Notes: generated from the letters alone by a model not told the origin. DNA of 14,567 nucleotides from Pseudobdellovibrionaceae bacterium (GCA_016791465.1 JAEUWE010000039.1:1-14567); one strand, 5' to 3'; positions 6,568-14,435 are shown, counted from the stretch's first letter. A program made the numbers and translations.

Positions 6568-7795
6568 GAGCAATTAAAAGTGAGTTTTCAGGGAGAGCAA
6601 TGTCGTCAACAAACGAGAACAAGAACTCTCCGCTTCCAGGATGCACGGCCAGTTTGTTGTCTTGATTGCGCGCGGTGATCGATCGAACTTTGGTGATGCC
6701 CGCTGGTCCTTCTGGAGTCATCACTTGAACCGACTGTCCAAGCTCAATTTTGTTTCGAACATCGACCCAGATGCGGCCATCTTCGCCTCTCTGCGCAAGG
6801 CCCAGAAACTTTCTTGAGTCGAGATGCTGGCTGGTCTTTTCATAGTTCTGACCGTTTGCGCCTGGGGTCTGTAACATAAATCCTGTGTGGTAGCCGCGGT
6901 TGGAGAGTTTCGCGAGTTCTTCACTCCAGAGTGGGTTGAGCGGCCGGTTGTTGATGAGATCGTCGAGTGCGCCGCGATAGGCGCGAGCGACCATTGCTGC
7001 GTAGAACTCAGACTTGGTGCGCCCCTCGACTTTGAACGAGATGACCCCGGCATCGACAAGTGGTTTCAAGTGTTCGACCATGCAAAGGTCTTTCGCGTTC
7101 ATAATGTAGGTGCCGTGTTGATCCTCTTCGATTTCGTAGAGCTGGCCAGGGTTATTCTTGGCGTCTTCGATGTAGTATTCTTTCAGCGCGTACTTCTCAC
7201 GGCAGGAGTTGTCACACACACCTTGATTGGCATCGCGGCGATCCATGTAGCTTGAGAGGAGGCAGCGACCGGAGTAGGCGATGCAGATCGAGCCGTGAAC
7301 GAAAGCCTCAAGCTCCATATCGGGAACGCGTTGCTTGATCTCGGTGATCTCAGCGATTGAGAGCTCGCGGCTCAAGATCACGCGTTCGACACCGAGTGCC
7401 TCCTGCCAGAATTTGACCGAGCGCCAATTCATGCAGTTCGCCTGAACCGAAAGGTGAATTGGAACTTCTGGTGCGAGTTCGCGCGCGATGGAGGCAAGGC
7501 CAGGATCGCTGATGATAAACGCGTCGGGCTTCATTTTCGCATACTCGGTGATGTCGCGAGAGAATGGCTGAATCTTGCGATTGCGAGAGAAAATATTGAG
7601 GGTCATGTAGACCTTCTTGCCCCGCGCGTGCACCTGCTCGATGGACTCCTTTAGAACGTCGCTCGCAAAGTCGTTGTCGCGAGCGCGAAGGCTGTAAAGC
7701 GGTGGTCCCAAGTAAACCGCATCGGCACCGTAGTCGAGGGCGAGTCGCATTTTGCTCTGCGAGCCGGCTGGCATCAGAAGTTCAAGTGGTTGCAT
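6554..7795 (-). CDS. trhP: U32-family tRNA hydroxylase TrhP (YegQ-like)
   Basis: The 413-residue protein matches the U32 'peptidase' family, now known to be RNA or quinone hydroxylases rather than proteases. The family signature is complete at 163-181: E-A-F-V-H-G-S-I-C171...G-R-C178-L-L-S. A second pair, C194 and C198, follows R-R-D-A-N-Q-G, giving four cysteines for an Fe-S cluster. H-G-S and Y-S-G-R-C-L-L-S-S-Y-M are typical of the YegQ/TrhP branch rather than RlhA or UbiU/V. The N-terminus M-P-A-G-S and A-D-A-V-Y-L-G fit its TIM-barrel. In E. coli, TrhP forms 5-hydroxyuridine at the tRNA wobble position and needs prephenate. The ATG has GGAG six bases upstream. It follows phhA by 32 bases and overlaps chorismate mutase by 14, so it belongs to the aromatic operon. 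Confidence 0.88.
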   Translation of the reverse strand: MQPLELLMPAGSQSKMRLALDYGADAVYLGPPLYSLRARDNDFASDVLKESIEQVHARGKKVYMTLNIFSRNRKIQPFSRDITEYAKMKPDAFIISDPGLASIARELAPEVPIHLSVQANCMNWRSVKFWQEALGVERVILSRELSIAEITEIKQRVPDMELEAFVHGSICIAYSGRCLLSSYMDRRDANQGVCDNSCREKYALKEYYIEDAKNNPGQLYEIEEDQHGTYIMNAKDLCMVEHLKPLVDAGVISFKVEGRTKSEFYAAMVARAYRGALDDLINNRPLNPLWSEELAKLSNRGYHTGFMLQTPGANGQNYEKTSQHLDSRKFLGLAQRGEDGRIWVDVRNKIELGQSVQVMTPEGPAGITKVRSITARNQDNKLAVHPGSGEFLFSFVDDIALPENSLLIAHVEN

Positions 7796-7827
7796 GTCAC
7801 ACTCCGCAATTGAAAATAGCGGCAGAA

Positions 7828-8517
7828 CTATCGGTAGGGCGCCTCGAAGGCGTCAAGGCAACCGTAAAGCTGTTCGGCCGAATCGAGAACAAACAGCGTT
7901 TCTTGGATGAGATCAATCCGAAATGGTGTATTGCGAATTGTTTCAACGTCAAAGGCGAGAAGGCGCGGCTTTCCAGACAGCGCATACGCACATTCTTTGT
8001 TGGACGACGCGATTCCGGCGCCAAAGATCCGAAGACCTTTCGGGGTTTTGACGAGGCCAAACTCGGCGGTGAACCAGAACAGTCGCTGGAAGGCTTCGGT
8101 GATCTCGGGAGACGAGAGGTATTTGAGACCTCTTGTCCCAAAGTCTTCGCAAAACTTTCCATATTCGGGCATCACATAGAACGGAAGATGGCCGTAAAGG
8201 TCATGGAAAACATCGGGCTCGGGAGTGTAGGAAAGATCCTTTTGGTCGCGGATAAAGTGCCCGACAGGGAACTCGCGGTTGGCGAGCATTTTATAGAAAT
8301 GCTCTGGTCCCTCGAAGCCTGCAACCGAAACACCCTTCCAGCCGGTCAGTCCCTGAAGTCGGGCATTCACGGCTTCGAGATCTGGAATCTTGTCGCCCAA
8401 GATTCCCAGAGCTTTAAGGCCTGAGGCAAACTCAGGGATCAGCTGTTCTCCGCGCAGGGTATCTTGCGCACGGTAGAGCAGGCGCCAAGTTTCGTGATCG
8501 CGATCAGTGAAGCTCAA
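7828..8517 (-). CDS. phhA: Phenylalanine 4-monooxygenase
   Basis: The 229-residue enzyme has the size of bacterial phenylalanine hydroxylases, a catalytic domain without the regulatory and tetramer regions of the animal enzyme. The iron ligands are H105 and H110 in D-V-F-H-D-L-Y-G-H and E152 in W-F-T-A-E-F-G. The stretch F-P-V-G-H-F-I-R and S-Y-T-P-E-P-D also fit the pterin/substrate region. It converts phenylalanine to tyrosine with O2 and tetrahydropterin. No pterin carbinolamine dehydratase (PhhB) gene is seen nearby. The start is a TTG that overlaps the hpd stop in TTGA. GGAG seven bases upstream supports it, and there is no internal Met in the first 70 residues. The tight overlap with hpd indicates coupled translation. 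Confidence 0.95.
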   Translation of the reverse strand: MSFTDRDHETWRLLYRAQDTLRGEQLIPEFASGLKALGILGDKIPDLEAVNARLQGLTGWKGVSVAGFEGPEHFYKMLANREFPVGHFIRDQKDLSYTPEPDVFHDLYGHLPFYVMPEYGKFCEDFGTRGLKYLSSPEITEAFQRLFWFTAEFGLVKTPKGLRIFGAGIASSNKECAYALSGKPRLLAFDVETIRNTPFRIDLIQETLFVLDSAEQLYGCLDAFEAPYR

Positions 8518-9569
8518 GTCAGGACTCCGCGTTTCATCTGATCGCGCTCGATTGAGCGAAACAGAGCGCCGAAGTTGCCTTCGCCAAACGAGTAGTGATT
8601 TTTCCGCTGAATGATTTCGATAAAGATCGGCCCAATGAGATTTTTGGTGAAAATCTGGAGCAGATATCCCTCTCCGTCGCCATCGATGAGGACGCTGTGA
8701 TTGCGGATTCGGCTGTGGTCTTCTGTCACCTGTGGGAACTTGTTAAAGATCTCGGCATAGTAGTCGTCGTCGATATCCAAAGTTTGGATTCGCGAGTCCT
8801 GCATGCCGTCAAGTGAAGCCAGGATATCTTCAGTTAAGAACGCCAAGTGCTGAACGCCTGGGCCTTTGTACTCTTCCAAATATTCATTGATCTGCGATTT
8901 CTTCTCTTCTGCCTCGTTGATCGGAATGCAGAACGAGCCACAGGGCGAGCGCAGAGCATAGGAGGTCAGGCCGGTCTTCACGCCGCGAATGTCAAAGTAG
9001 CGGACTTCTTCAAATCCGAAAACCTTCTTATAGAAATCAGCCCACTGGCCCATCGTTCCTTTGTAGACATTGTTGGTCAGGTGGTCGACGACAAGAAAAC
9101 CCTTGTCTTTCACTTCGATGGGTTTTGGGTGATGAGTAAAGCCGAGGTCTTGGTATTCGCGTAGGTGAGTTTCCTCAGAGACGAAATAAATAATGCTGCC
9201 GCCAATTCCCATAATGGCCGGAAGATCAGCGCCACTTGAATTGTAGTAGTCGCTATGGGCAGGAGTTGCGCCGCGTTCGAGTGCCACCTTGTAGGCTTTG
9301 TCGGGATCTTTAAAGCGCCATCCCATGCTGCTGATACAAGGGCCGTGGGTGTCGGCGAAAACGTCAGCGTGTGATCCTTTCTCTTGGTTTAAGAAAAAGT
9401 GAATGTCGTGTTGTTTGAAATAGTCGATCTGCATTTCTTTATGGTGTTTGATTTTTGAAAATCCAAACGCCAAGAAGAGCTCTTCGAGTTTATGGGGGTT
9501 GGGGCTGCAGAACTCGATAAAGTCGAGGCCGCAGAGTCCGATATCATTTTTTTTAAGAGAGGGTGCCAT
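8514..9569 (-). CDS. hpd: 4-hydroxyphenylpyruvate dioxygenase
   Basis: The 351-residue protein has the two-module vicinal-oxygen-chelate fold of HPPD. Iron ligands are H163 in V-V-D-H-L-T-N-N-V, H241 in G-V-Q-H-L-A-F and E318 in F-I-E-I-I-Q-R. The C-terminal G-E-G-N-F-G-A-L-F-R-S-I-E helix that gates the active site is intact. Length is normal for the family. It turns 4-hydroxyphenylpyruvate into homogentisate with O2. The ATG has GGAG six bases upstream. It lies 24 bases after hmgA and overlaps phhA by four bases. The pathway step before it, tyrosine aminotransferase, is not in this window. Confidence 0.96.
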   Translation of the reverse strand: MAPSLKKNDIGLCGLDFIEFCSPNPHKLEELFLAFGFSKIKHHKEMQIDYFKQHDIHFFLNQEKGSHADVFADTHGPCISSMGWRFKDPDKAYKVALERGATPAHSDYYNSSGADLPAIMGIGGSIIYFVSEETHLREYQDLGFTHHPKPIEVKDKGFLVVDHLTNNVYKGTMGQWADFYKKVFGFEEVRYFDIRGVKTGLTSYALRSPCGSFCIPINEAEEKKSQINEYLEEYKGPGVQHLAFLTEDILASLDGMQDSRIQTLDIDDDYYAEIFNKFPQVTEDHSRIRNHSVLIDGDGEGYLLQIFTKNLIGPIFIEIIQRKNHYSFGEGNFGALFRSIERDQMKRGVLT

Positions 9570-9593
9570 GTTTTGCTCCGCTTCGCTCGGCGA

Positions 9594-10709
9594 TCACTTG
9601 GTTTTCGCTACATCCGGATTTTGCCAGCTCTTCCAGTAGTCGGGAAGTTCGATTTTCTCTGATGCCTGTGTTGGAAACAAAGGACGCTTCGTGTCGATCA
9701 TGATTGCGACCTCATTCGTCTCTTTAACACCTTGCGTGCGAGAAATAGCTTCTTTTTGCGGTCCGTGATGGATGCCCTGGGGGTGGAACGTCATCATCCC
9801 CGGAGTGATTCCGCCGCGACTGAAGAACTGACCTTTGTGATAGAAAAGCACTTCGTCAAAATCGATATTGGAATGATAGAACGGAACCTTCATCGCTGCT
9901 GGGTCGCCATTTTCAAGTGGGCGCGGTAGGAACGAACAGATCACGAAATTGTTGGCGATCAGTGTGGAATGCGCCGACGGTGGCAAGTGATAGCGATCGC
10001 TTGAGATCGGGCGGATGTCTTTGACGTTGAGTTGCCACACTGTGAGGGTGCCCTTCCAGCCCACCGTATTGATCGGGCAGAACGGATACTTCACCGTGGT
10101 GATTTGATCACAGCGTTTGATCTTCAAAGTGTAGACATCACTTTTAAATGTGCTCGGAGCGGGCTCTGGCGCTTTGAGCACGGCGGGATCAAACAGCGCG
10201 TGCTGACCGAGCATGCCCTTTTCTGGAAAGCGGACTTCGCTAAAGCTTTCGATGATGAGGAGTTGCGAGAGGGTCGAGGGAGCGAGGCGGTAGACGGTTC
10301 CGCGCGGGATGATCAGGTAGTCACCCTCGGTGTACTGAAGTGGGCCAAAGTCAGTTTCGATCGTGCCTTGGCCTGCGTGCACAAAGAGGACTTCGTCGGC
10401 ATCGGCGTTTCGAAAGAAGTAGGTCATCTCATCTTTGATTGTGCAGAACAGGATGCGGCAGTCGGCATTCTCAAGATACCCTTGTCGTGCTTTGAGGTAG
10501 TCCGATTCGTTGGCGTTTGTTTTATTGAAGTCGTAGGCGCGTGTTTTAAGGGGCCCGTCGATCGAGATCCACTCAACAGGTGGCTCGCTTCGGTAGAGGT
10601 GAGCGTAGCGGCCGCTAAAGCCGTTGCGCGCGTACTCCTCTTCGTAGGTACCGTCTGGAACATTGACGTGGGCTTGTGGGGTGATCACACCTTTGGTGTA
10701 CGGAATCAT
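9594..10709 (-). CDS. hmgA: Homogentisate 1,2-dioxygenase
   Basis: The 371-residue bicupin protein opens the aromatic ring of homogentisate to maleylacetoacetate. Iron ligands are H279 in P-F-Y-H-S-N, E286 in D-F-D-E-V-L-F-Y and H315 in G-I-H-H-G-P. An earlier D-E-V-L-F-V-H-A-G segment (near 105-112) mirrors the second D-E-V-L-F-Y-H-K-G, showing the two cupin halves. It is shorter than the roughly 430-residue Pseudomonas or animal enzymes, and fits a shorter bacterial branch. I chose the ATG at 10709 because GGAGG lies six bases upstream. An in-frame TTG at 10733 would add eight residues but would bury that site. It is the first gene of the operon and is divergent from a LysR regulator. Confidence 0.93.
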   Translation of the reverse strand: MIPYTKGVITPQAHVNVPDGTYEEEYARNGFSGRYAHLYRSEPPVEWISIDGPLKTRAYDFNKTNANESDYLKARQGYLENADCRILFCTIKDEMTYFFRNADADEVLFVHAGQGTIETDFGPLQYTEGDYLIIPRGTVYRLAPSTLSQLLIIESFSEVRFPEKGMLGQHALFDPAVLKAPEPAPSTFKSDVYTLKIKRCDQITTVKYPFCPINTVGWKGTLTVWQLNVKDIRPISSDRYHLPPSAHSTLIANNFVICSFLPRPLENGDPAAMKVPFYHSNIDFDEVLFYHKGQFFSRGGITPGMMTFHPQGIHHGPQKEAISRTQGVKETNEVAIMIDTKRPLFPTQASEKIELPDYWKSWQNPDVAKTK

Positions 10710-10745
10710 GGGAAGCCTCCAAAATAAACTCAACGACCTATCAAA

Positions 10746-10756
10746 ATCTGGCAGAT
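10746..10756. promoter_or_regulatory. Small palindrome in the hmgA leader/promoter region
   Basis: ATCTG-G-CAGAT is a perfect 5-bp dyad around one base. It lies 37 bases upstream of the hmgA ATG and 47 bases from the larger dyad. The CTG/CAG halves resemble those of the larger dyad, so it could be an accessory (activation) site for the same LysR regulator. It could equally be chance. Confidence 0.3.
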
Positions 10757-10793
10757 CGCCGAGTTTAAAAAAAGAACAAAGAATAGACGAACA

Positions 10794-10812
10794 TTGTCAA
10801 TATATCTGACAA
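10794..10812. promoter_or_regulatory. Probable LysR-type operator between hmgA and its regulator
   Basis: TTGTCA (10794-10799) and TGACAA (10807-10812) form a perfect 6-bp dyad with a 7-base A/T-rich spacer. T10797 and A10809 give the exact T-N11-A layout of LysR-family boxes. It lies in the 119-base divergent region, centred 26 bases from the regulator start and 94 bases from the hmgA start. That placement would let the protein repress its own gene and activate the operon. TATAAG at 10815-10820 may be a -10 element, but it would place the transcript start very near the regulator ATG. Confidence 0.6.
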
Positions 10813-10828
10813 ACTATAAGATGCTGAA

Positions 10829-11698
10829 ATGACTGTTGATCAAGCTCGCGCACTCGTGAATGTTGTCGAACTCGGTGGCTACGCAAAGGCTGCGGATAAA
10901 CTTGGGAAAAGCCACTCGGCCCTGGTTTATTTGATTCGTTCGCTTGAAGGTCACTGTGGGTTCAGGATTTTTGAACCGAAGACGTATCGCAGTACCCTGA
11001 CCCCAGAAGGGCGACGGGTTTGGCTGAAGTGCCAGGAAATACTCGCCAAGGTCGATGAGCTTGATCAAATGTGTGGGCTGTTTGCCGACAAGTGGGAAGC
11101 TTCGCTGAAGGTCGTTCTCGACGGGATCCTGCCATTTGATCCGTTTTTGAAGATCTATCAGGACTTTCGAAAAATGAAGGTGCCGACGGTGGTGCAGACC
11201 TACACAGATTTCTTGCAAGATGTTGAGAAGACATTTGTCGGTATGGAAGCGGACATGCTGATCTCCATTTTGCCGATTCGTGCAAGCGGGATCGAGACCG
11301 TTGAGCTCTCTCCATTTAAAAGTTTACTCGTGGCACATCGCGATCATCCGGTGCATCAAAGTGCCAAACGCTGGCATGTGGATGAACTGCATGAGTTTTC
11401 ATTTCTCACCATTCGCGGCTCGCGAAGCCAGTTGGGCTTGAGTACCGCGGAGTTTGAAGAGTCGGCCTCATTTTTCTTCAGCGATTTTGCGTCAAAGAAA
11501 GTGGCGATTCAAAAGAAGGTCGGCTTTGGTTGGCTCCCAGAGCACATGATCGAAACGGAGCTTCGGAACCGCGTGCTTCAGCCCATAAAATGGGAGCGGA
11601 GAAGTGTTCACGAAATTCGACCGGTGCTCGGTGTGCGGCGATCGAGTCAAGGTGGACGGGCGGCCCAGCTTGTGGTTGAGGCGCTCAAGCAGATTTAA
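10829..11698 (+). CDS. LysR-type transcriptional regulator, likely of the aromatic operon
   Basis: The 289-residue protein has an N-terminal winged helix-turn-helix (about 5-62), with the G-G-Y-A-K-A-A-D-K-L-G-K-S-H-S-A-L helix pair and R-S-L-E typical of LysR regulators, then T-L-T-P-E-G. A linker helix leads to an effector-binding domain (about 88-289) that is more diverged. It sits divergently from hmgA with a T-N11-A dyad between them, the classic layout for a local regulator. The effector is unknown; phenylalanine, tyrosine or homogentisate would be natural candidates by context. The only usable ATG is at 10829, because the one at 10821 meets a stop after two codons. Its ribosome binding site is weak. 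Confidence 0.9.
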   Translation: MTVDQARALVNVVELGGYAKAADKLGKSHSALVYLIRSLEGHCGFRIFEPKTYRSTLTPEGRRVWLKCQEILAKVDELDQMCGLFADKWEASLKVVLDGILPFDPFLKIYQDFRKMKVPTVVQTYTDFLQDVEKTFVGMEADMLISILPIRASGIETVELSPFKSLLVAHRDHPVHQSAKRWHVDELHEFSFLTIRGSRSQLGLSTAEFEESASFFFSDFASKKVAIQKKVGFGWLPEHMIETELRNRVLQPIKWERRSVHEIRPVLGVRRSSQGGRAAQLVVEALKQI

Positions 11699-11767
11699 GC
11701 CGTGATCGTCGACGTCGAGTCGTCTGGCGCCGCGCTTTGTTGCTTCATTTGACGATTTGCTCTTGAG

Positions 11768-12217
11768 CTATCGAGCTGGAGCTGTCGGCGAGTGGCCCTG
11801 TCGTTTTTCAATCTGACTGGCCATGCCGCGAATTTGATCTCGCTGTTGGGGCGTCAGGTATTGTTCGAGCATTTGTGGGTTGGTCATCAGCTGATTCACG
11901 ATCTCCTGCATCTGTTTTGGATCGCCATTTGTCTTTCGCACGATTGTTTCAAGAACCTGAGCTGATAGTTCATAGGCAGGTTGAGTTTGATCTCCGAGAG
12001 TGTTTTTGACTTTCGCATCGTTGGCGAGAGCTTTTGGGTCATTCTTCATCGCTTGCGCGCGTTGCTCGGGACTGATCAAGAGATCTTGCGTTTTATGGAG
12101 GGCTTCAAGCGAGGCTGCGTCGAGGGGCTGTGCGCCGCGCGTGCTCGGGTCGGCAAAGGTTGTCGAGCTTGTGGCAAGCTGTCCAAGGATGACGACCGTG
12201 AGTGCGATCAGGCGCAT
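11768..12217 (-). CDS. Small exported protein of unknown function
   Basis: The 149-residue product has a Sec signal peptide (about 1-22, T-T-F-A then D-P), so it is probably periplasmic. The mature part is hydrophilic, helical and rich in Gln, Lys and Asp. It includes S-P-E-Q-R-A-Q-A-M-K-N-D-P and N-P-Q-M-L-E-Q-Y-L-T-P-Q-Q-R-D-Q, two similar proline-gated helices that may be a divergent internal repeat. There is no Cys, no lipobox and no known catalytic motif. AGGAG nine bases upstream supports the ATG. It lies 113 bases downstream of the outer-membrane protein gene on the same strand, and converges on the LysR gene with a 69-base gap that shows no terminator. I do not recognise the family. 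Confidence 0.75.
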   Translation of the reverse strand: MRLIALTVVILGQLATSSTTFADPSTRGAQPLDAASLEALHKTQDLLISPEQRAQAMKNDPKALANDAKVKNTLGDQTQPAYELSAQVLETIVRKTNGDPKQMQEIVNQLMTNPQMLEQYLTPQQRDQIRGMASQIEKRQGHSPTAPAR

Positions 12218-12279
12218 GGAGTACTCTCCTCTGAGTTCACGAAGATTGGTTATGACTTATCGGCAGGCCGGTGGAGGGA

Positions 12280-12306
12280 TTGAGACAAAGGACGAGTCTG
12301 TCTCAA
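12280..12306. repeat. Intergenic inverted repeat after the FadL-like gene
   Basis: TTGAGACA (12280-12287) and TGTCTCAA (12299-12306) form a perfect 8-bp stem with an 11-base loop. It lies 25 bases after the outer-membrane protein stop on the - strand. There is no T-run on either side, so an intrinsic terminator is unlikely. It may be an operator for the next gene or an RNA 3'-end hairpin. Confidence 0.4.
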
Positions 12307-12330
12307 ATTGGTTCGTAAAAGCGGCCCTGA

Positions 12331-13686
12331 CTAAAGTGTAAAGGCCGTTCCGATGAGCATGGTGAAGACCTGCTGCGACTTAGAAACGCGCGTCAGTGTT
12401 TGATCAAGAACTTGCACGCTCTGGCCGCGGCCTCCGGTGTAGTAGCCGCCGAAGGTGAAGCGAAAGTTCTCGTTGGATTGAATCGCAAGATTGGCGCTAA
12501 AGCCCGCTTGATCGATGCTCTCAGCTTGGCGGGTGGAAGGGAGGGCATCTGGCTCTGGATGCGACGAAAAGTTTGAGTATGCTCCGAGGCGAACCCGCAG
12601 CCAGGGATTGAGCTTGGCTTCGGTGCCGAGGTTGAAGTTGAACATTCGCCTGTGGCGAATGGAGTCGCGCTGAACATCGGTTTCCGTCATGTCGTCGTAG
12701 GATGTCTGGTCGTAAAGCGAAACATCGAACGAGACAGTGAGTCGTTCCCGATGAATCCAGGCGGCGCCGACGGTGAGCTTGGCTGGAATTTCTGTGAGCG
12801 TCGTGACATTGGGCCGGTTTACGGTTGTTGAGCTAAATGGCGTCGTTTTGAGTACGCTTTGAAAGTAGGAGCCGGTGCCACTGATTTGGAGTGACGGCGG
12901 TCGAAGGCTCACGCCAAAACGCCATTCATTTTCATCGGAGCTGTCTTCGGTTTTCCATTGGTAGCCGAGAATTCCGACAATGGAATTTCCAAGAATGTTC
13001 TTCTCTTCCGACATCACCGTGGCATCGGTGCCTCCGGCAAGAAGTCGTTCACGAACGGTTCGCGAATAGTTGCGAGCAGTGTAATAGAGGCTGAGTCCGT
13101 AGGCCTCGCGTTCAGATGTTCGAAATCCAAGGCCGCCGCCGACCCAGAGCGACTCATCGACCATGGTCAAGAGCGAGACGCCGCTTGCAGTCGAACGAAT
13201 TTCGCCACTGAAGGAGTCGTGATCGGGGACGACGATGCTAAACGAGGCGTTGATTTTTTCTGCGCCAAGCGCTGTACGCAAGAGCTGACCGACCTCTGTG
13301 AAATGGCTTCGTTCGGCAAGGACGTTAGTGAAAACGCTGCCGCTGGCCGAGGGCACACCGCGAAAAAAACCTTGGTTCACGCGCAGGCTTGCAGTTGTGA
13401 ACTGGTCGAGATCGCCGTATTTGACGTCAAACTTTTTATAGACGCTCGCCGATGCCGAAGCCGCGAGTGAATCAAAAAAACCAAGCCCTGCAGGGTTGTA
13501 AAATGTGACGGCCGAACTGTCTTTGTAAAGAGCTGTGAATGCGCCGCCAAGGCCTGCGGCATTTTCTCCGATGAGCATGGAGTTGTAGTTTCCAAAAGCC
13601 GCTGATGCGTTGTGCGGTGCCGCTGCCACCGCAACGGTCGTCGCAAGCAAGAGAATGATCGTTGAAAAACGTGATCGCACGAACAT
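12331..13686 (-). CDS. OmpP1/FadL-family outer-membrane protein
   Basis: The 451-residue protein has a signal peptide (about 1-30, ending A-S-A before A-F-G). The mature N-terminus shows the family hallmark G-L-G-G-A-F-T-A...D-S-S-A-V-T-F-Y-N-P-A-G-L. The rest alternates polar and hydrophobic residues as expected of a beta-barrel and ends in aromatic/hydrophobic residues (A-F-T-L). FadL-type channels let hydrophobic compounds such as fatty acids or aromatics cross the outer membrane; the substrate here is unknown. The ATG at 13686 overlaps the upstream reductase stop by one base (TGATG), so the two are coupled. An in-frame TTG just before it is less likely. The small exported protein follows on the same strand. 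Confidence 0.87.
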   Translation of the reverse strand: MFVRSRFSTIILLLATTVAVAAAPHNASAAFGNYNSMLIGENAAGLGGAFTALYKDSSAVTFYNPAGLGFFDSLAASASASVYKKFDVKYGDLDQFTTASLRVNQGFFRGVPSASGSVFTNVLAERSHFTEVGQLLRTALGAEKINASFSIVVPDHDSFSGEIRSTASGVSLLTMVDESLWVGGGLGFRTSEREAYGLSLYYTARNYSRTVRERLLAGGTDATVMSEEKNILGNSIVGILGYQWKTEDSSDENEWRFGVSLRPPSLQISGTGSYFQSVLKTTPFSSTTVNRPNVTTLTEIPAKLTVGAAWIHRERLTVSFDVSLYDQTSYDDMTETDVQRDSIRHRRMFNFNLGTEAKLNPWLRVRLGAYSNFSSHPEPDALPSTRQAESIDQAGFSANLAIQSNENFRFTFGGYYTGGRGQSVQVLDQTLTRVSKSQQVFTMLIGTAFTL

Positions 13687-14417
13687 CAATCGAAAGCTTC
13701 GGCGAGCACGCGAGTCATGTCAAAACCCTCGGCTGAAAGCTTCGCCTTGACGTCTTTGATCATCGCCCCGTTCCCGCAAAGATAGAACGTGGTATCGATC
13801 GACTTGTAGTCGAAAGCGTCGATGTGATTTTGAACGTAGCCGCGTAGGCCCTTCCACGAATCATCGGCGCGCGACAGCACGTACTGGTATTCGAAGTTTG
13901 GAAGCTCGGCTTTCAGGCGTTGAAGTTCACTCTCGTAGTAGATATCGCTCTGGTGTCGAACGCCAAAGAGCAGGCGATAGCGAAGCTCCGGATGTTTTCT
14001 GAGATTGCTTTCGATAAACGAGAAGTGCTGCGAGACGCCGGATCCGGTGTTGAGGAAAACCACTTGCGGTGTCGGGGGCTCTTTAAAAAACACGCGTCCA
14101 AATGGTCCTGTGAAATCCAACACAGCGCCCTCTTTTAGACCCCAAACATAGCGACTCGCAATGCCGCCTTCGACGGCCTTAAAGACCAGTCGAAAGCCAT
14201 CGCGCTGCTGATCGGTCGATGCGATGGAGTAGGCGCGAAGCGCGGGCTTTGCCTCGCCGGTTGGAACATGAAGCATCACGAATTGCCCGGCGCGGAACTC
14301 GAAGTCCTTCGGTTCCGTACACGAGATAAACAGTTCACGAATCTGCGGCGTGTAGTCGCAGATCTTGGTGACTGTCATTTTGCGGACGATGCGAGTGGGA
14401 TGAACGGGTGTACTCAT
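13686..14417 (-). CDS. Ferredoxin-NADP reductase-like flavin oxidoreductase
   Basis: The 243-residue soluble protein has the two-domain FNR fold. The FAD motif is R61-A-Y-S-I-A-S, the phosphate loop is G-G-I-A-S (84-88), and the nucleotide-binding domain has N-T-G-S-G-V-S-Q (123-130) in place of the common G-T-G-I-A-P. C214-G-N-G-A-M follows, and the chain ends in an aromatic-containing A-F-D. There is no [2Fe-2S] domain, so it must pass electrons between NAD(P)H and a separate partner. It starts 18 bases after the stop of the edge gene, with only a weak ribosome binding site, and is fused by a one-base overlap to the FadL-like gene. The partner may be the upstream edge gene, an inference from position. 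Confidence 0.87.
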   Translation of the reverse strand: MSTPVHPTRIVRKMTVTKICDYTPQIRELFISCTEPKDFEFRAGQFVMLHVPTGEAKPALRAYSIASTDQQRDGFRLVFKAVEGGIASRYVWGLKEGAVLDFTGPFGRVFFKEPPTPQVVFLNTGSGVSQHFSFIESNLRKHPELRYRLLFGVRHQSDIYYESELQRLKAELPNFEYQYVLSRADDSWKGLRGYVQNHIDAFDYKSIDTTFYLCGNGAMIKDVKAKLSAEGFDMTRVLAEAFD

Positions 14418-14435
14418 AGCGGGACGGACTTTCTC

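Noticed and set aside
6554..7795. U32 protein as a secreted collagenase/peptidase
   Set aside because: There is no signal peptide, and the Fe-S cysteines and YegQ/TrhP motifs point to RNA hydroxylation. The peptidase label is historical.
7702..8424. Long open frame (240 codons) on the + strand opposite phhA and trhP
   Set aside because: It is antisense to two well-supported genes and spans their junction, with no family resemblance in its product.
10032..10727. Long open frame (231 codons) on the + strand opposite hmgA
   Set aside because: It lies almost wholly antisense to a clear enzyme gene with intact metal ligands. Its protein has no recognisable domain, so it is a codon-bias shadow.
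11699..11767. Possible terminator between the LysR gene and the small exported protein gene
   Set aside because: The GTCGAC-rich stretch has short palindromes but no stem with a T-tract on either strand.
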